Assembly (NCBI GenBank): GCA_024138025.1 | Contig: JAMXBD010000963.1 | Coordinates: forward strand, 124,001 to 188,000 | Origin: Combretum micranthum | Taxonomy: Eukaryota > Streptophyta > Magnoliopsida > Myrtales > Combretaceae | Direction: 5' to 3' | Length of the DNA stretch: 64,000 nucleotides | Part shown: one piece after another, positions 1-11,270 of the stretch | Numbering within the stretch: position 1 is the stretch's first letter | Layout: every line of letters starts with the position of its first letter | Made by a program: the position numbers and the translations under genes | Notes under the pieces: model-generated | The model's database searches: none | The model's input: only the letters and a program-made list of their open reading frames with translations | Told to the model about the DNA's origin: nothing

Positions 1-840
1 AGTGACTTTGGGAACTTTTGGGCTATATTAATCTGAATGGAAAAGTTGTAGCATATCAAATTCCGTTAAGCCCTTCTGGCCCAAAAAAATACCTGGCCCA
101 GAGAAAATTCTCTCAAGCCCAGTCTTGCTTTCTGCCACGCTACTGACATCCCGAGGCCAGAACATAATATGGGCCTAATAACATTTTTCATCTCTTATTG
201 AATTTTTGAATAAAGCTTGTACATTATTGTATGAAGGTATGACAAGGCATTATGCAAACCCCATCAGATTGCTTGTACTCATATCAAAAGTCAAAAGAAA
301 ATAAGATGATAAACATATCAACTTAAAAAAAAAAATTTCCTAAACATAAACAAGATGATTTTAATTATAAAATAATCAATGCTAAATCATATGTTCAATG
401 TGTGACTAATAAATTTACCAAGTAGTCACTTTTTTAAGATGCCATTTAGCAAAAGTTATATAATACTAAATCAAATCTTAAAAATGTAATTCACATATTT
501 TCTTAATGAATCGTATATTAAAAATGTAATTCACTAAATTAGTGAATCATATTTCTATGATAAACTTTATGTATTAACACGTGAGTCGCATATTGTATAT
601 ACAACTCATGTATTAATAATAGAATCACGCCTCGTAGACGCGATTTTGCATTAGTATTTTGATAATCAATCTTATGTAATTTATATTCGTGTAATTTTTA
701 TTTAGTCGAATCGTTAATCATATAATTTCTTCCAAGATAATATGTTTTACATTTATAATTTTAGAAAATTGCCAACGTAGGATAGGCTATCATGTGTAAT
801 AACCCCTTGTCGGCACTTATTATGGATGCTATAAGTTATA
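1..840. other. AT-rich intergenic DNA, no gene seen
   Basis: No reading frame with recognisable protein similarity. The stretch around 625-690 (a GCGATTTTG core followed by a TTAGTATTTT block) resembles one around 62,365-62,420, so part of it may be an old dispersed repeat. Nothing else is supported. Confidence 0.5.
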
Positions 841-845
841 AAATG

Positions 846-2019
846 TGAAAACGCACTATGAATTGTTGGGGTTAAATTGAGTATTTTCCTGAAAATTGGA
901 AATAATTAATTTTGAAAAACAACATATTGACTTAAAAAAAAGATATAATGTGTAATTTAAAGAGATATGGATAGAGAAAATCAAGCTAATATTTTAACGT
1001 AGAGTTCAACTCTCTTCTTACTCTTCACGGTTCACCAATGCCTCAATCGAGGTCTTCACCACCACTTTTATTTCTAACAAAACAACGCTCAAGCTGAGCA
1101 ATACAATAGTTTATAACATAAAGGAAATAAACTATTTCATTTCTCTCTCTAGAATGCTCTTATATAAATAGCAAAAATAAGAACAAAGCTTTAGGGTATT
1201 TCTCTCTCTCTATACAAATATTTGCAAATTTAATATACAAGAGAACAAGAAAAAGTTTTGTTTGATTGCAATAAAGCTTGTAAATGATTTTGGCACTTTG
1301 TTTCTCACTTACACCTCTTTTTTTTTTTTTTATATCTTTTGGACTTTGCATACAAATAACTTTGAAGTTCAAAAGTCCGTTAGACACAACTTTTATAATC
1401 TTCCAAACATTAAATGCACTCCAATAGCTCTTTTATTACCACATCAACCTCATTTGTTAAGTCTTCGCACCTCACTTATCATGCCCAAACTTGACCCTCG
1501 ACAGCCTTTCACACGCGCTCTTCTTCAAAGCTTAAATGTGAATTGTTGCGGCCTAAACTTGAATACGTCGAGCCCTCGATGTGACCCGCAACTAATACAA
1601 TGAGCTTTTATCTTTGTCGAGTCTTGGTTTAGAACTTGTCATGCCAAACTTGAATACGTCGAGGCCTTGACTTGACCTTCGACAGCAGTGTTTGCTTCTT
1701 TAGCTTTGTTTCACATCAGACTTAACTTGTCAAGCCTCAATCTTTTAACTTGTTTAGCCCTCAACCGACTCTTGATCACTGCTTTTTCATATTTTGAGCT
1801 TTGTCGAGCTTGAGCTTTACCTTGTCGCATCGTGATCACTTGATTATGACTTACCCTCGACAACTTCTGTTTCTGCTAAAACCTACAGAAAAACTCTACA
1901 AACACGCATAATATGCACATTTATATTTATGCTAATTAAGTGTAGTTTACAACAATGAATGGTTAATTATGTATTTTTTTTATCTCATCAAAATCCACAA
2001 TGAACTCTCAAGTTCAACA
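846..2019 (-). repeat. 3' LTR of the copia element
   Basis: About 1.17 kb, homologous along its length to 7640-8873. On the minus strand it begins TGTTGAACTTGAG and ends GTGCGTTTTCA. The target duplication AAATG (841-845) lies directly outside. Substitutions and small indels between the two LTRs are obvious by eye, so the insertion is not recent. Confidence 0.93.
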
Positions 2020-2037
2020 ATCTCCCCATTTTTTATG
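2020..2037 (-). promoter_or_regulatory. Polypurine tract
   Basis: Read on the minus strand, an A-rich run followed by ATGGGGAGAT sits directly against the TGTTGAAC start of the 3' LTR. This is the usual position and composition of the plus-strand priming tract in plant copia elements. Confidence 0.85.
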
Positions 2038-2344
2038 AGGACAATTTATGCACAATTAACTCATATTTACTACAGTATACTCCCCCTCAATTAAGCATTT
2101 GGGTTCTAAGGAAATTTTCAATTTTCCAGATTTCAAAACAGATTTCTGATGCTTAATTTTGGGAAAATACAAATTACGCTTAATATGTCAATTTCTCTCC
2201 CTATCAAACATACTTCATGCATATATTTAATTGTGCATCTCACATTCTCTCCCCCTGTGTACTCATAAAAAACAATACCATAGCAGATTTAATATTAACA
2301 ACGAGGAGAAATGCATAGATATACAATATTTAGCTCAAACAAAT

Positions 2345-2660
2345 GTCGTGACAGAAGACTTCACATTTGCATACACCCATGTAAGACTTCACCAGACTTG
2401 TCTATGCTTACATAGGACTTCACCACACATGTCTATGCTTACATAAGACTTCACCACACTTGCCTACGCTTACATAAGACTTCAGCAAACTTGCTTATGC
2501 TCACATAGGACTTTATCGCTTGCCTACATCCATGTAAAACTTCACTGCTTGCCTATACTTAAATAAGACTTCACCGCTTGCCTTCATACATGCAGGACTT
2601 TGCCACTTGCCTATACACAAATAGGACCTCATCACAAATTTACCTCAATACTTGAGGACT
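2345..2660. repeat. Imperfect tandem repeat, about 30-bp unit
   Basis: About ten degenerate units built on 'GACTTCACCACACTTG' plus 'CTATGCTTACATAA' lie between the end of pol and the polypurine tract, in the element's 3' untranslated region. Similar phrases (GAACTTCACA, AGGACTTCAC) occur at 18,200-18,340 in the related LTR downstream, so the motif belongs to this retroelement family. Confidence 0.75.
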
Positions 2661-2880
2661 TCATACAATCAGCAAGCTCACATATAGAAGATACACAAAC
2701 ATATTAGAGCACTTATCTTCATAATTATGCAGCAATCAAAATAGATTGTCATAGATTAGCACATAAACAAATCAAATACAAGCATAGACCAAGATTTTAG
2801 GCATACATCATATTTAGCATCTTGTTAAGCCCAAAATCTTGTTCTATGTCTACTTGACTCAATAATACTTAGTTCTCATC

Positions 2881-5800
2881 TTACTTGATCATTCCCAATT
2901 CTCTTCTTAAGGTGTAGAAATGATCTTCACTCAAGGGTTTTGTAAAAATATCAATGATCTAATTTTCTGTATTAATAAATTCTAAGCTGATATATTTATT
3001 TAGAACATGATCTCTAATGATGTCTAATTTCTATATACTTGGTCCTTGAGTATTGGATCAGTTTTTAGTTAAATTTACAATGCTTGTATTATCATAAAAA
3101 ATTGGAACATTTTCAAAAATTAAACCATTATCAAGCAAGGTTTGTTTCATCTATAAAATTTGTGCACAATAACTTCTAGCTGCTATATACTCAACTTCAG
3201 CAGTTAAGAGTGCAACTGAGTTTTGCTTTTTAGAGTGCCAAGATATTAAAAAATTTTCAAAAAGTGACATGTGCCGCTTGTGCTTTTCCTATCTATTTTG
3301 CATCCAGCCAAGTCAGAATCAGAGTATCCAATTAGGTTGAAAGAAGAAAATTTTGGATACTATAAGCTAATTTCAATCGTACCTACAAGATATTTGAAAA
3401 TATGTTTTACCGCATTCAAGTGTGATTCTTTTGAGTAAGATTGAAACCGTGCACATACACATATAGAGAACATGATGTCAAGTCTAAAAGTTGTCAAATA
3501 TAATAAACTACTTATCATATCTCTATACATCTTTTTACAAACATTTTTACCTTTTTCATCTTTATCAAGCTTAATACTTGTGCTCATAGGTGTTTGTGTT
3601 GATTTGCAATTATCCATTTTAAAACTTTTAACAAATCTTTTATATATTTAGCTTCATTGATAAAGGTTCCATTTTCAACTTGTTTGATTTGAAGACCAAG
3701 AAAATAGTTAAGTTCCCCCATCATACTCATTTCAAATTCATTTTTCATGGACTCAACAAAATCTTTTATAAGACTCATATTTGTCAGTCTAGACATAATG
3801 TCATCAACATAGATTTGCACAATCAACGTATTAGACTTATGATTTTTAATAGATAAAGTTGCATCAACTTTTCCTCTTGAAAAATCGTTGTTTAATAAAA
3901 AGCTACTAAGTCTTTCATACTAAGCTTTAGGAGCTTGTTTTAGTCCATAAAGAGCTTTGCTTAACTTAAAAACATGATTAGGAAATTCATTATTTTCAAT
4001 ACCTAGTGGTTGCTCTACGTAAATCTCTTCTTTTATAAAACCATTTAGAAAAGCACTTTTGACATCCATTTGAAAAAGAGTAAAGTTCTTACAAGTAGCA
4101 AACGCCAAAAGTATTCGAATAGATTCTAGTCGAGCAACTGGAGCAAAGATCTCATCAAAATTAATTCATTATTCTTGATTTTAACCTTTAGCAATCAATC
4201 TAGCCTTATTTCTTGTTATTAAACTAGAGTCATCAACATTGTTTCTAAATACCCATTTGGTTCCTATAACAGTTCTATTTTTATCTCTAGGAACCAAAGA
4301 CCATACATCATTTCTTGTAAACTAGTTTAAATTATCTTGCTTGCATTAATCCAAAACTCATCTTTTAAGGCTTCACTAATATTTTTAGGTTCAAACTGAG
4401 ATAAGAAAACCATATGACTTAAATTTCTTAAAGAATATATTGTTTGAACATGACTTGAAGGTTCTCCAATTATTTAATATTTAGGATGTGATTTAGCATA
4501 CTTATGTTCCCTAGGGAAATCAGCATTATCAAATTCATGCATGTCAATATTTAATCTTTGTTCATTAACTTCTTTATTACTGTTTTCAAAATAAAATCTA
4601 TTTAAATCAGCACAAACAACATCATCATTCAAACATGTAACTGTAAAGGAATCATCAAATGCAACATGGATTGATTCTTCAACAATTAAAGTTCTTTTAT
4701 TAAAAACCTTATACCCTTTACTTGTTGAAGAATATCCTAAGAAAATTTGTACGTAACTTTTAAAGTGAAATTTTGCCAACTGTTCTTCACCATTGTTTAA
4801 AATATAACACTTTGTGTCAAAAGGATGAAAATATGATATGTTAGGCCTTTTGACTTTTCAAAATTCAAAGGGGGTTTTCTTTAAAGTTGACCTTATAAAA
4901 ATTTGGTTTGAAATATAGCAAGTTGTGTTCACATCTTTAGCCCAAAAATATTTTAGCAAATCATTTTTACGCAACATAGTTCTAACCATTTTAATTAATG
5001 TTCTGTTTTTCTTTTCGATTATATCATTCTGTTGTAGAGTTTTAGAAGCTGAAAATGTATGTTCAGTACCTAGTTATAACAAAAATCTTCTAGTTCATGA
5101 TTTTCAAATTCTCCCCCATGATCATTTCAAATTGTAACAATGTTAAAACTTTTTTCATTTTAGACTTTCTTACAATATTTAAAAAAAGACATTATTTGTT
5201 TCGTCTTTAGATGCAAGGAAGAAAGTCCATGCATATAGTAAAATCATTAACAATAACCAAAGTGTATTTCTTTTCTCCCAAACTGAAGGTTTGGATAGGA
5301 CCAAATAAATCCATGTGTAATAGTTATAATAGCTTAAATATGGAAATAACATCCTGAGACTTAAAAAGAAGTCTTAGTTTTGCTTTTCTTTTTGACATGC
5401 ATGGCAAATCTTATCCTTTTGAAAATTTAACTTTGGTAAACCTTTGACAAGATCCTTTTTAACAAGTTTTTAAATGATGTCCTTGTTAGCATGTCCTAGT
5501 TTTCTATGACATAGCCAACTATTATCATTTTCAAAATATAAATAAGTTTCATTTAAAGATTTAAAAACATTTAAATTGATTTTGTAAATATTTCATTGTC
5601 TATATCTTTCAAAACATACTTGGTTATTTTCAATTCTTTTAATAGAACACTTTTTGATAGAAAATGTTATTTTAAATGCATTGTCGCACAATTGACTCAT
5701 ACTCAATAAATTATGTTTTCAATTATCAACAAGTAAAACATTTTTAATAATTAAATCTTGGTTAACAAAATGTTACCTTTACCTAGGACTATAAATTTTC

Positions 5801-5961
5801 TGTTATCCCCAAAAGTGACACTCCTATGATCTCCAAGTGGAGTGTTGTGAATTTGGACACGTCTCTTATCATGTGTCTCGAATAACCACTTCTCAAGTAC
5901 CATTTGTTACTGCTACTTAAGGATCCCTCCAACATAAATTATTACCTCTTTAGTACCTATT
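2881..5961 (-). pseudogene. Copia pol (integrase, reverse transcriptase, RNase H), degenerate
   Basis: Read on the minus strand from about 5961 to a stop at 2881-2883. The integrase C-terminal part is clear at 4474-4779 (phrases such as IFLGYSSTSKGYKVFN). The reverse transcriptase starts near 4108 (FQMDVKSAFLNG, KLSKALYGLKQAPKA) and continues at 3584-3826 with the YVDD catalytic motif and LNYFLGLQIKQ. The connection to RNase H is at 3360-3617, and the terminal DIFTKPLSED phrase lies near 2925. The family's role is integration and cDNA synthesis in cytoplasmic virus-like particles. Stops and frame changes occur throughout, including a break between the YVDD block and the upstream RT, so no functional polyprotein is possible. 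Confidence 0.9.
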
Positions 5962-7579
5962 TTAGTTTGGGCCTTTTTTGGTTAAGGGGTACAAAAACTT
6001 CTCTTTTTGGTATCCAACAAACTTGCTTCGATGATTCAAATTTACATATTTTCTTGTTGCACAATTATGTGCAATATGACATGTTATGCCACAATAATTG
6101 CATATCCTATAAGTAGCTTTAACAAATTTAATTTTGTAGGACTTGCAATTATTTCGACCTCTATAGCCAATTTCAAATTTATTTGAATCACATTGTTGGC
6201 TCTCACAAAATGTGTTTAGATTCTTATTTCCGCTTGTAAATTTGGCTATAGTAGCCTTTGAATCATCCAAGCTGGTTTTCAAAGGTTTATTTTCATTTTT
6301 CAAATATCCCAGTTCTTTAATGATTTCATTACTATACCTATCAGCACATGCAATATTGTTATTTTTTATGGTTTGAATTTCAATATCTACCAGATCATTT
6401 TCAATCTTTAATTTCTCATTTACTTCTTTTAATTCATTATTTTTGCTTTTCAAATTTTTAAATTTAATATTCATCTGATCATTTTCTATTTTTAGACTGT
6501 TTATCTCAATGTTTAGCCTTTCATTATTAGATTTAACTTCTTTGCGCTCAATCTGAAAAGTTTCTAATTGTTCTCCAACTTTTGTCATTAGATTCTTTAG
6601 CATGTTATTTTTCTTTTCAACTTTCAACAATTTACAACAAACTTTCTCATACATAGCATGTAGTTCACTGTAAGAAGAAAAACAAGGAGATGATACTTCA
6701 TTGTTCAAGCCCACGAAGCATACATTCTTATCATATGAATCTAATGAGTCATCATCACTCCATGTTGCCATGCAACCCTTCTTCTTCTCCTCCTTCGTTT
6801 TCTTCTTAAGCAGTGGGCAATACTACTGGATGTGTCCTGGCTTTTGGCAGTTGTAGCATGTGATTACATCGTTTCTCTTATGCTTAAAGGAGCTGCTATC
6901 ATCCTCCATCTTCTTGGATTTAAGCCTCATAAATTTTCTCAGTTTCTTGGCCATTAACATAAGATCCTCTTATTCTTCTTCGTCCTCTTCATCACTTGAT
7001 TCTTGTCTCGTGGCTTTCAGGGCAATTGCCTTCCTCGCATTGTTTGTTGTTGAGCTCATGGGTTTTGAGCACACCAAGAAATTCTTCTTTACTTAAGGTA
7101 CTAAGATCCTAAACTTCCTCTATTGCTACTCTGTTAGCTTCCCAATCTTTTGGAAGTGACCTAAGAAGTTTAAAATTGACTTCTAAGTTAGAAAAGTTCT
7201 TCCCAAGCACACTTAGAGGATTTATTATGTTAATAAATCTGTTGTACATCTCATTAATAGTTTTATTGGGGAGCATTTTTAATTTTTTTGTAGAAAAAAA
7301 TATACAAATTCTATTTAAATCACTTTCATTTAATCCATAATATAGAATATTCATTGCAATTTCATTTAAATCAAGCTTTTTTCCAATCTTTCTGAAAAAT
7401 CTGCTTTTGATTTTCCTTCTATTTTAAAAGGTTTGTTTTCAATAACATTCCATATTAATCTGTTTTGGGCTTTTCAAAATATTTTTCATCCTACACTTTC
7501 AGTAGGGATATTACCTCATTTAGAAGTGGAGGTTGTTTATAACTTACCCTTCAAGAAATCCTAGTGTATTAGATGTCAT
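5962..7579 (-). pseudogene. Copia gag with zinc knuckle, degenerate
   Basis: A plausible gag start is the ATG at 7579-7577, about 50 nt inside the primer-binding site. The capsid-like UBN2-type segment is at 7109-7354 (phrases NKTINEMYNRF and LRSLPKDWEA, typical of plant copia gag). A long reading frame at 5962-6771 encodes a Lys/Glu/Asn-rich coiled coil followed by one CCHC zinc knuckle of form C-x2-C-x4-H-x4-C (CNYCGITCHIAHNC). The family packages element RNA. Frameshifts separate the segments, so the gene is dead. A long coiled coil before the knuckle is seen in several plant copia lineages. Confidence 0.88.
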
Positions 7580-7625
7580 GATATTTACTCTATTATGCGA
7601 TTAAACACATAAACAATAGAGCCTA

Positions 7626-7639
7626 GCTCTGATACCAGT
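7626..7639 (-). promoter_or_regulatory. Primer-binding site, initiator-Met tRNA type
   Basis: Reads ACTGGTATCAGAGC on the minus strand, immediately inside the 5' LTR end (TTTTCA). It matches the 3' end of plant initiator methionine tRNA, the primer of most plant copia elements. Confidence 0.93.
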
Positions 7640-8873
7640 TGAAAACGCACTAGGAATACTCAAGAGAGGGGATAAATTGAGTATTTGCCCAAAAATTTGA
7701 AATAATTAATTTTGAAAAATAGCATATTGAAAAATAAATAGATTTACAATGGATAACTTAAACAAAAGATATAATCCGTAATTTAAAGAGATAAGGACAG
7801 AAGAAAACATAGCTAATATTTTAATGTAGAGTTTGACCCTCTTTCTACTCTACTCGATCCACCAATGCCTTAATCGAGGTCTTCATCACCACTTTCATTT
7901 CTCACAAAATAATGCTTGAGCTAAGCAATAGAACAATTTACAACACAAAGAAAATAAACTATTTCCTTCCTCTCTCTAGAATGCTCTTAATACGATAGCC
8001 AAAATAAAAACAGAGCCTTAGAGTGGTTCTCTCTCTATATACAAATATTTGCAAATTTAATGTACAAGAGAACGAGAAAAATAAAAGTTTTGTTTGATTG
8101 CAATAAAGAGCTCGTAAATGATTTTGGTACTTTGTTTCTCACTTATACCTCTTTTTTTTTTTTTTTTTATCTCTGGGCTTTATATATAAATAGCTTTTAA
8201 AATTTAAAAGCCCATTAGACATAACGTCTATAATCTGCTAAGCATTAAATGCACTCCAATGGCTCTTTTCTTGGCACATTAGTCTCATTTTTTAAGTTGA
8301 TGCGCCTTAAAATAGTTCTCGCACCTCACTTATCACACCCAAACTTGACCCTAGGCAACCTTTCACACGTACTTGAACTAACCTAGCCTAAACTTGAATA
8401 TGTCGAGGCCTCGATGTGACCCATGGCTAACACTATGAGCTTTTATCTTTGTCGAGCCTTGGTTTATAACTTGTCACACCCAAACTTGAATACGTTGAAG
8501 CCTTGACTTGACCCTCATAGCATTATTTGCTTCTTTAGCTTTGTTGCACATCAGAATTAACTTGTTAGGCCTCGACCTCTTAACTTTTTTAGCCCTCGAC
8601 TGACCCTCGATCACTAGTTCTTCATATTTTGAGCTTTGTCAAGCTTGGGCTTTAACTTGTCACGTCTTGATCACATGATTATGGCTTGCCCTCAACAACT
8701 CCTATTTCTGCTAAAACCTGCAGAAAAACTCCACAAACACGCACAACATGCATATATATATATATATATATATCTATATTTATGACTAATTAAGTATAGT
8801 TTACAACAAATGAATGGTTAATTGTGCATTGTATTGCCTCATCAAAATCCACATAGAACTCTCAAGTTCAATA
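7640..8873 (-). repeat. 5' LTR of the copia element
   Basis: About 1.23 kb, homologous to 846-2019. The extra length includes a (TA)n run at 8752-8773. The outer end reads TTCAATA where the other LTR reads TTCAACA, so the terminal CA has mutated to TA. The target duplication AAATG follows at 8874-8878. Confidence 0.92.
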
Positions 8874-8878
8874 AAATG

Positions 8879-9545
8879 AAGTAGTAAGAAACTACTAAAA
8901 TAACTTGACTTCTATTTCTATTTTAATTTTATTCAAGAACAGTTGATTTGAACTCAATCAATTTAAGTAATTTATCGAGTCAAATGCATGCTTTAAAATG
9001 TTTAACTTAATTAACTTATGAGCCTAAATGAACTCAAATCGAATTCAAATATAAATCAATTATGAATCATATTTGGATATTAATATTATTATGACTAGAA
9101 TAAAGGGAATTTTTTTCCTTTTTTTTTTCCCTCAAACCAATCACAAATGAACATAATAAAGTCATGTTTGAGTTATGTTTAATGTCTCTTCAAGTAGATC
9201 GCGAACTTAAAAACTCTACGTTTAATTAAGTTTGGGTTTCTTTAATACATTTTCAAATCAAATTTAAGCTCAAAATTTTAAATTCAATCAAGTTGGAATT
9301 TAAAAAATTTGAATCGAGCTTAAATTCAAACCTAATACTATGACATCTTAACTTGGCTTATTTACAATGATACTCTATGCTTGATTACTACACGCAAGCT
9401 ACTTGTTCTCATATCGATAAGTTTCATTTGTAAGTATAATTTAATTTGATGGTATCCAAAAATCAATTTTGTAAATCTTTTGTTGCATTTTGTTGTTTAA
9501 ATGATTTCCTTATTGAAATTTACCAAGGATAATAATAGCTGGCAA
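8879..9545. other. AT-rich intergenic DNA with a degenerate dispersed repeat
   Basis: Repeated phrases of the kind 'AACTCAATC' and 'GAATCGAGCTTAAATTCAAA' at 8940-9340 resemble the block at 21,470-21,800. No coding signal was found. Confidence 0.35.
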
Positions 9546-9548
9546 CTG

Positions 9549-9940
9549 CTTGTATTTTCAATTTTTATGTTTCATTTTTTAACAATTTAGTATCTCATTT
9601 TTAGATTTTGACAAGTTAATGCTTGTACTTTCAAAGCATATGCGATTTGATATCTCTGTTGAATAATAATTGATTAGCATTTATTTTAATGATGGGATAA
9701 TAGCAAGCTTTTAGCGAAAAATTTTTAAATCTAAAGATGCAACCCTAAATTGCTAAAAATTACTAAAAGTTGAAAATACAGACATTTAGTCTATCATTAT
9801 CATGTCATCAAAATAAATGCTTGTCAAATATTAGCTAATAGAGATACCAAATCGCACATGCTTTGAAAGTAAAAGCATTAATTTTCTAGAATCTAAAGAT
9901 GAGACACTAATTTGCCAAAATTTTAAAATACAAGAACTTA
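9549..9940. mobile_element. MITE-like fold-back element with about 130-bp inverted arms
   Basis: The left arm (about 9549-9690) and right arm (about 9795-9940) are inverted copies. Shared phrases are GCTTGTATTTT, TAGATTTTGACAAGTTAATGC-like, CTTTCAAAGCATATGCGATT and GCATTTATTTT; the reverse complement of the right arm reads nearly the same. The spacer is about 100 bp. There is no coding capacity. The arms are much longer than typical Stowaway or Tourist TIRs. I cannot assign a superfamily or see a clear target duplication. Confidence 0.8.
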
Positions 9941-10682
9941 CAATCCATTCACTTAACATGAATAGCTATTCATTCCTTTCTTGTTCAACTTAAAGCTGAT
10001 ATTACAGTATTCACTTGAAAAAAAATGACAATCTATAATGAATTGCTACTACGTAAAATGATAAATAGTAATTCATATCTTTACCCCATGAATTGCCATT
10101 CAGTGATCTATTTTCTAACTTTGTCATAAATACCTATGTCTTGAAAATAACATCTATACAATTATCCTCTTTCTGTAATAAATACAATAAGCATTATAAA
10201 TATTTTACCTATTACTCTAATAATTATTTGTTTTACATTTTATACCAAATGAACATTGTAATAGCTATTACAACCCTATTACATTCCCTTTGAATTAGAA
10301 TTTAATTCCTCATAATTCCATCTAGTAAAGTGAAGCGTGTTATTATCCCTATGGGTCCATGAGTACTTCACAATTAACTAATGCTTGCTTATCTTTTTTT
10401 TTTAATTAATATGATGAATCCTTAACTTAAAGTAAACATAACACGGGAAGGGTCAGGTTGGGACACATTTTGACTTAAGTAGAGTACTTATGAAAATAAT
10501 AATAATGACAAAATAACAGAAGAAGAAGAAGAAGAAGATCTACGTAAAGAATTGCCAAATAATATAAGTAGAGAATTTTCATTACATATTTACTTGAGAG
10601 AATAGCTATCCAATTACAACTCTCGTTCCGTGTGAAGTTCTATTGTGATGTTTAGTTATATTTTAAGTACCGAATGGTAATC

Positions 10683-10733
<51 letters not shown>

Positions 10734-10770
10734 GCAGAATAACAAAAAACAATCCATGTACTTGTCACAT
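9941..10770. other. AT-rich intergenic DNA with two microsatellites
   Basis: Contains (GAA)n at about 10,519-10,537 and an uninterrupted (ATT)n of about 16 units at 10,685-10,732. No gene was found. Confidence 0.6.
10685..10732. repeat. (ATT)16 microsatellite
   Basis: An uninterrupted ATT run, read directly. Confidence 0.95.
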
Positions 10771-11134
10771 TATTTAATTGTTTATTCTCTTTTTTTTTTT
10801 CCATAAATACCACTATCTTGGTTCTCAAGTGGATCCACAAGGTCATTGGTTACAAGGAGTCCATCTCGGAGTGAACTTCTTTTTTCGGTTGAGTTGCGTC
10901 CACCCTTTAGCGACATTTCGCTACAAGGACCGTTGGAATTCCACTGGGCAGTTTACCTAACATGCTTCATAGAATTCAAGGGAGTACGACATTTTCCGAG
11001 AGAGCCTATGGATTTGAAAGGTCCTGACAATAATTGCGTATGGGCTTGATACTTACGTCTATTGGTCATGACGTCAAGGCTACAAGGCCTACTTACGTGT
11101 CTCGAGGGGTCTAGGTCTTTATCCCTTTATCGCT

Positions 11135-11270
11135 TCTCCTATAAATACTAATCTTTTGTATGAATTTTCTCACAACATTCTCTCATAGCATTCTTCATAT
11201 TTTTTCAAAAAAGTTACCCAAAGCTTTTCTCATGTTCTACTTGTAAATTCTCTCTTATTTTCTTTCAATA
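11135..11270 (+). promoter_or_regulatory. Candidate TATA box and leader of the gypsy-type transposon gene
   Basis: CTCCTATAAATAC at about 11,137-11,149 is a good plant TATA box. It is followed by a C/T- and A-rich leader leading to the ATG at 11,271. The position suits transcription of the downstream reading frame. No expression evidence is available from sequence. Confidence 0.5.

Larger units (their letters stand above)
846..8873 (-). mobile_element. Ty1/copia LTR retrotransposon, decayed but structurally almost complete
   Basis: Two homologous LTRs (846-2019 and 7640-8873) flank an internal region that reads gag then pol on the minus strand. The ends are TG...CA; the outermost base pair of the right LTR has mutated (CA to TA). 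The flanks carry a 5-bp target duplication AAATG at 841-845 and 8874-8878. The primer-binding site is the initiator-Met tRNA type and abuts the 5' LTR, and a purine-rich tract abuts the 3' LTR. Gag and pol are in the copia order (gag, integrase, RT, RNase H) with many stops and frame breaks, so the element cannot move by itself. LTR length near 1.2 kb and a long coiled-coil gag may suggest a Sire-like lineage, but that is a guess. Confidence 0.93.

Noticed and set aside
838..8878. An 8-bp target duplication ATAAAATG around the copia element
   Set aside because: Three of the bases match the mutated LTR end (AACA to AATA); the true duplication is the 5-bp AAATG, as normal for copia.
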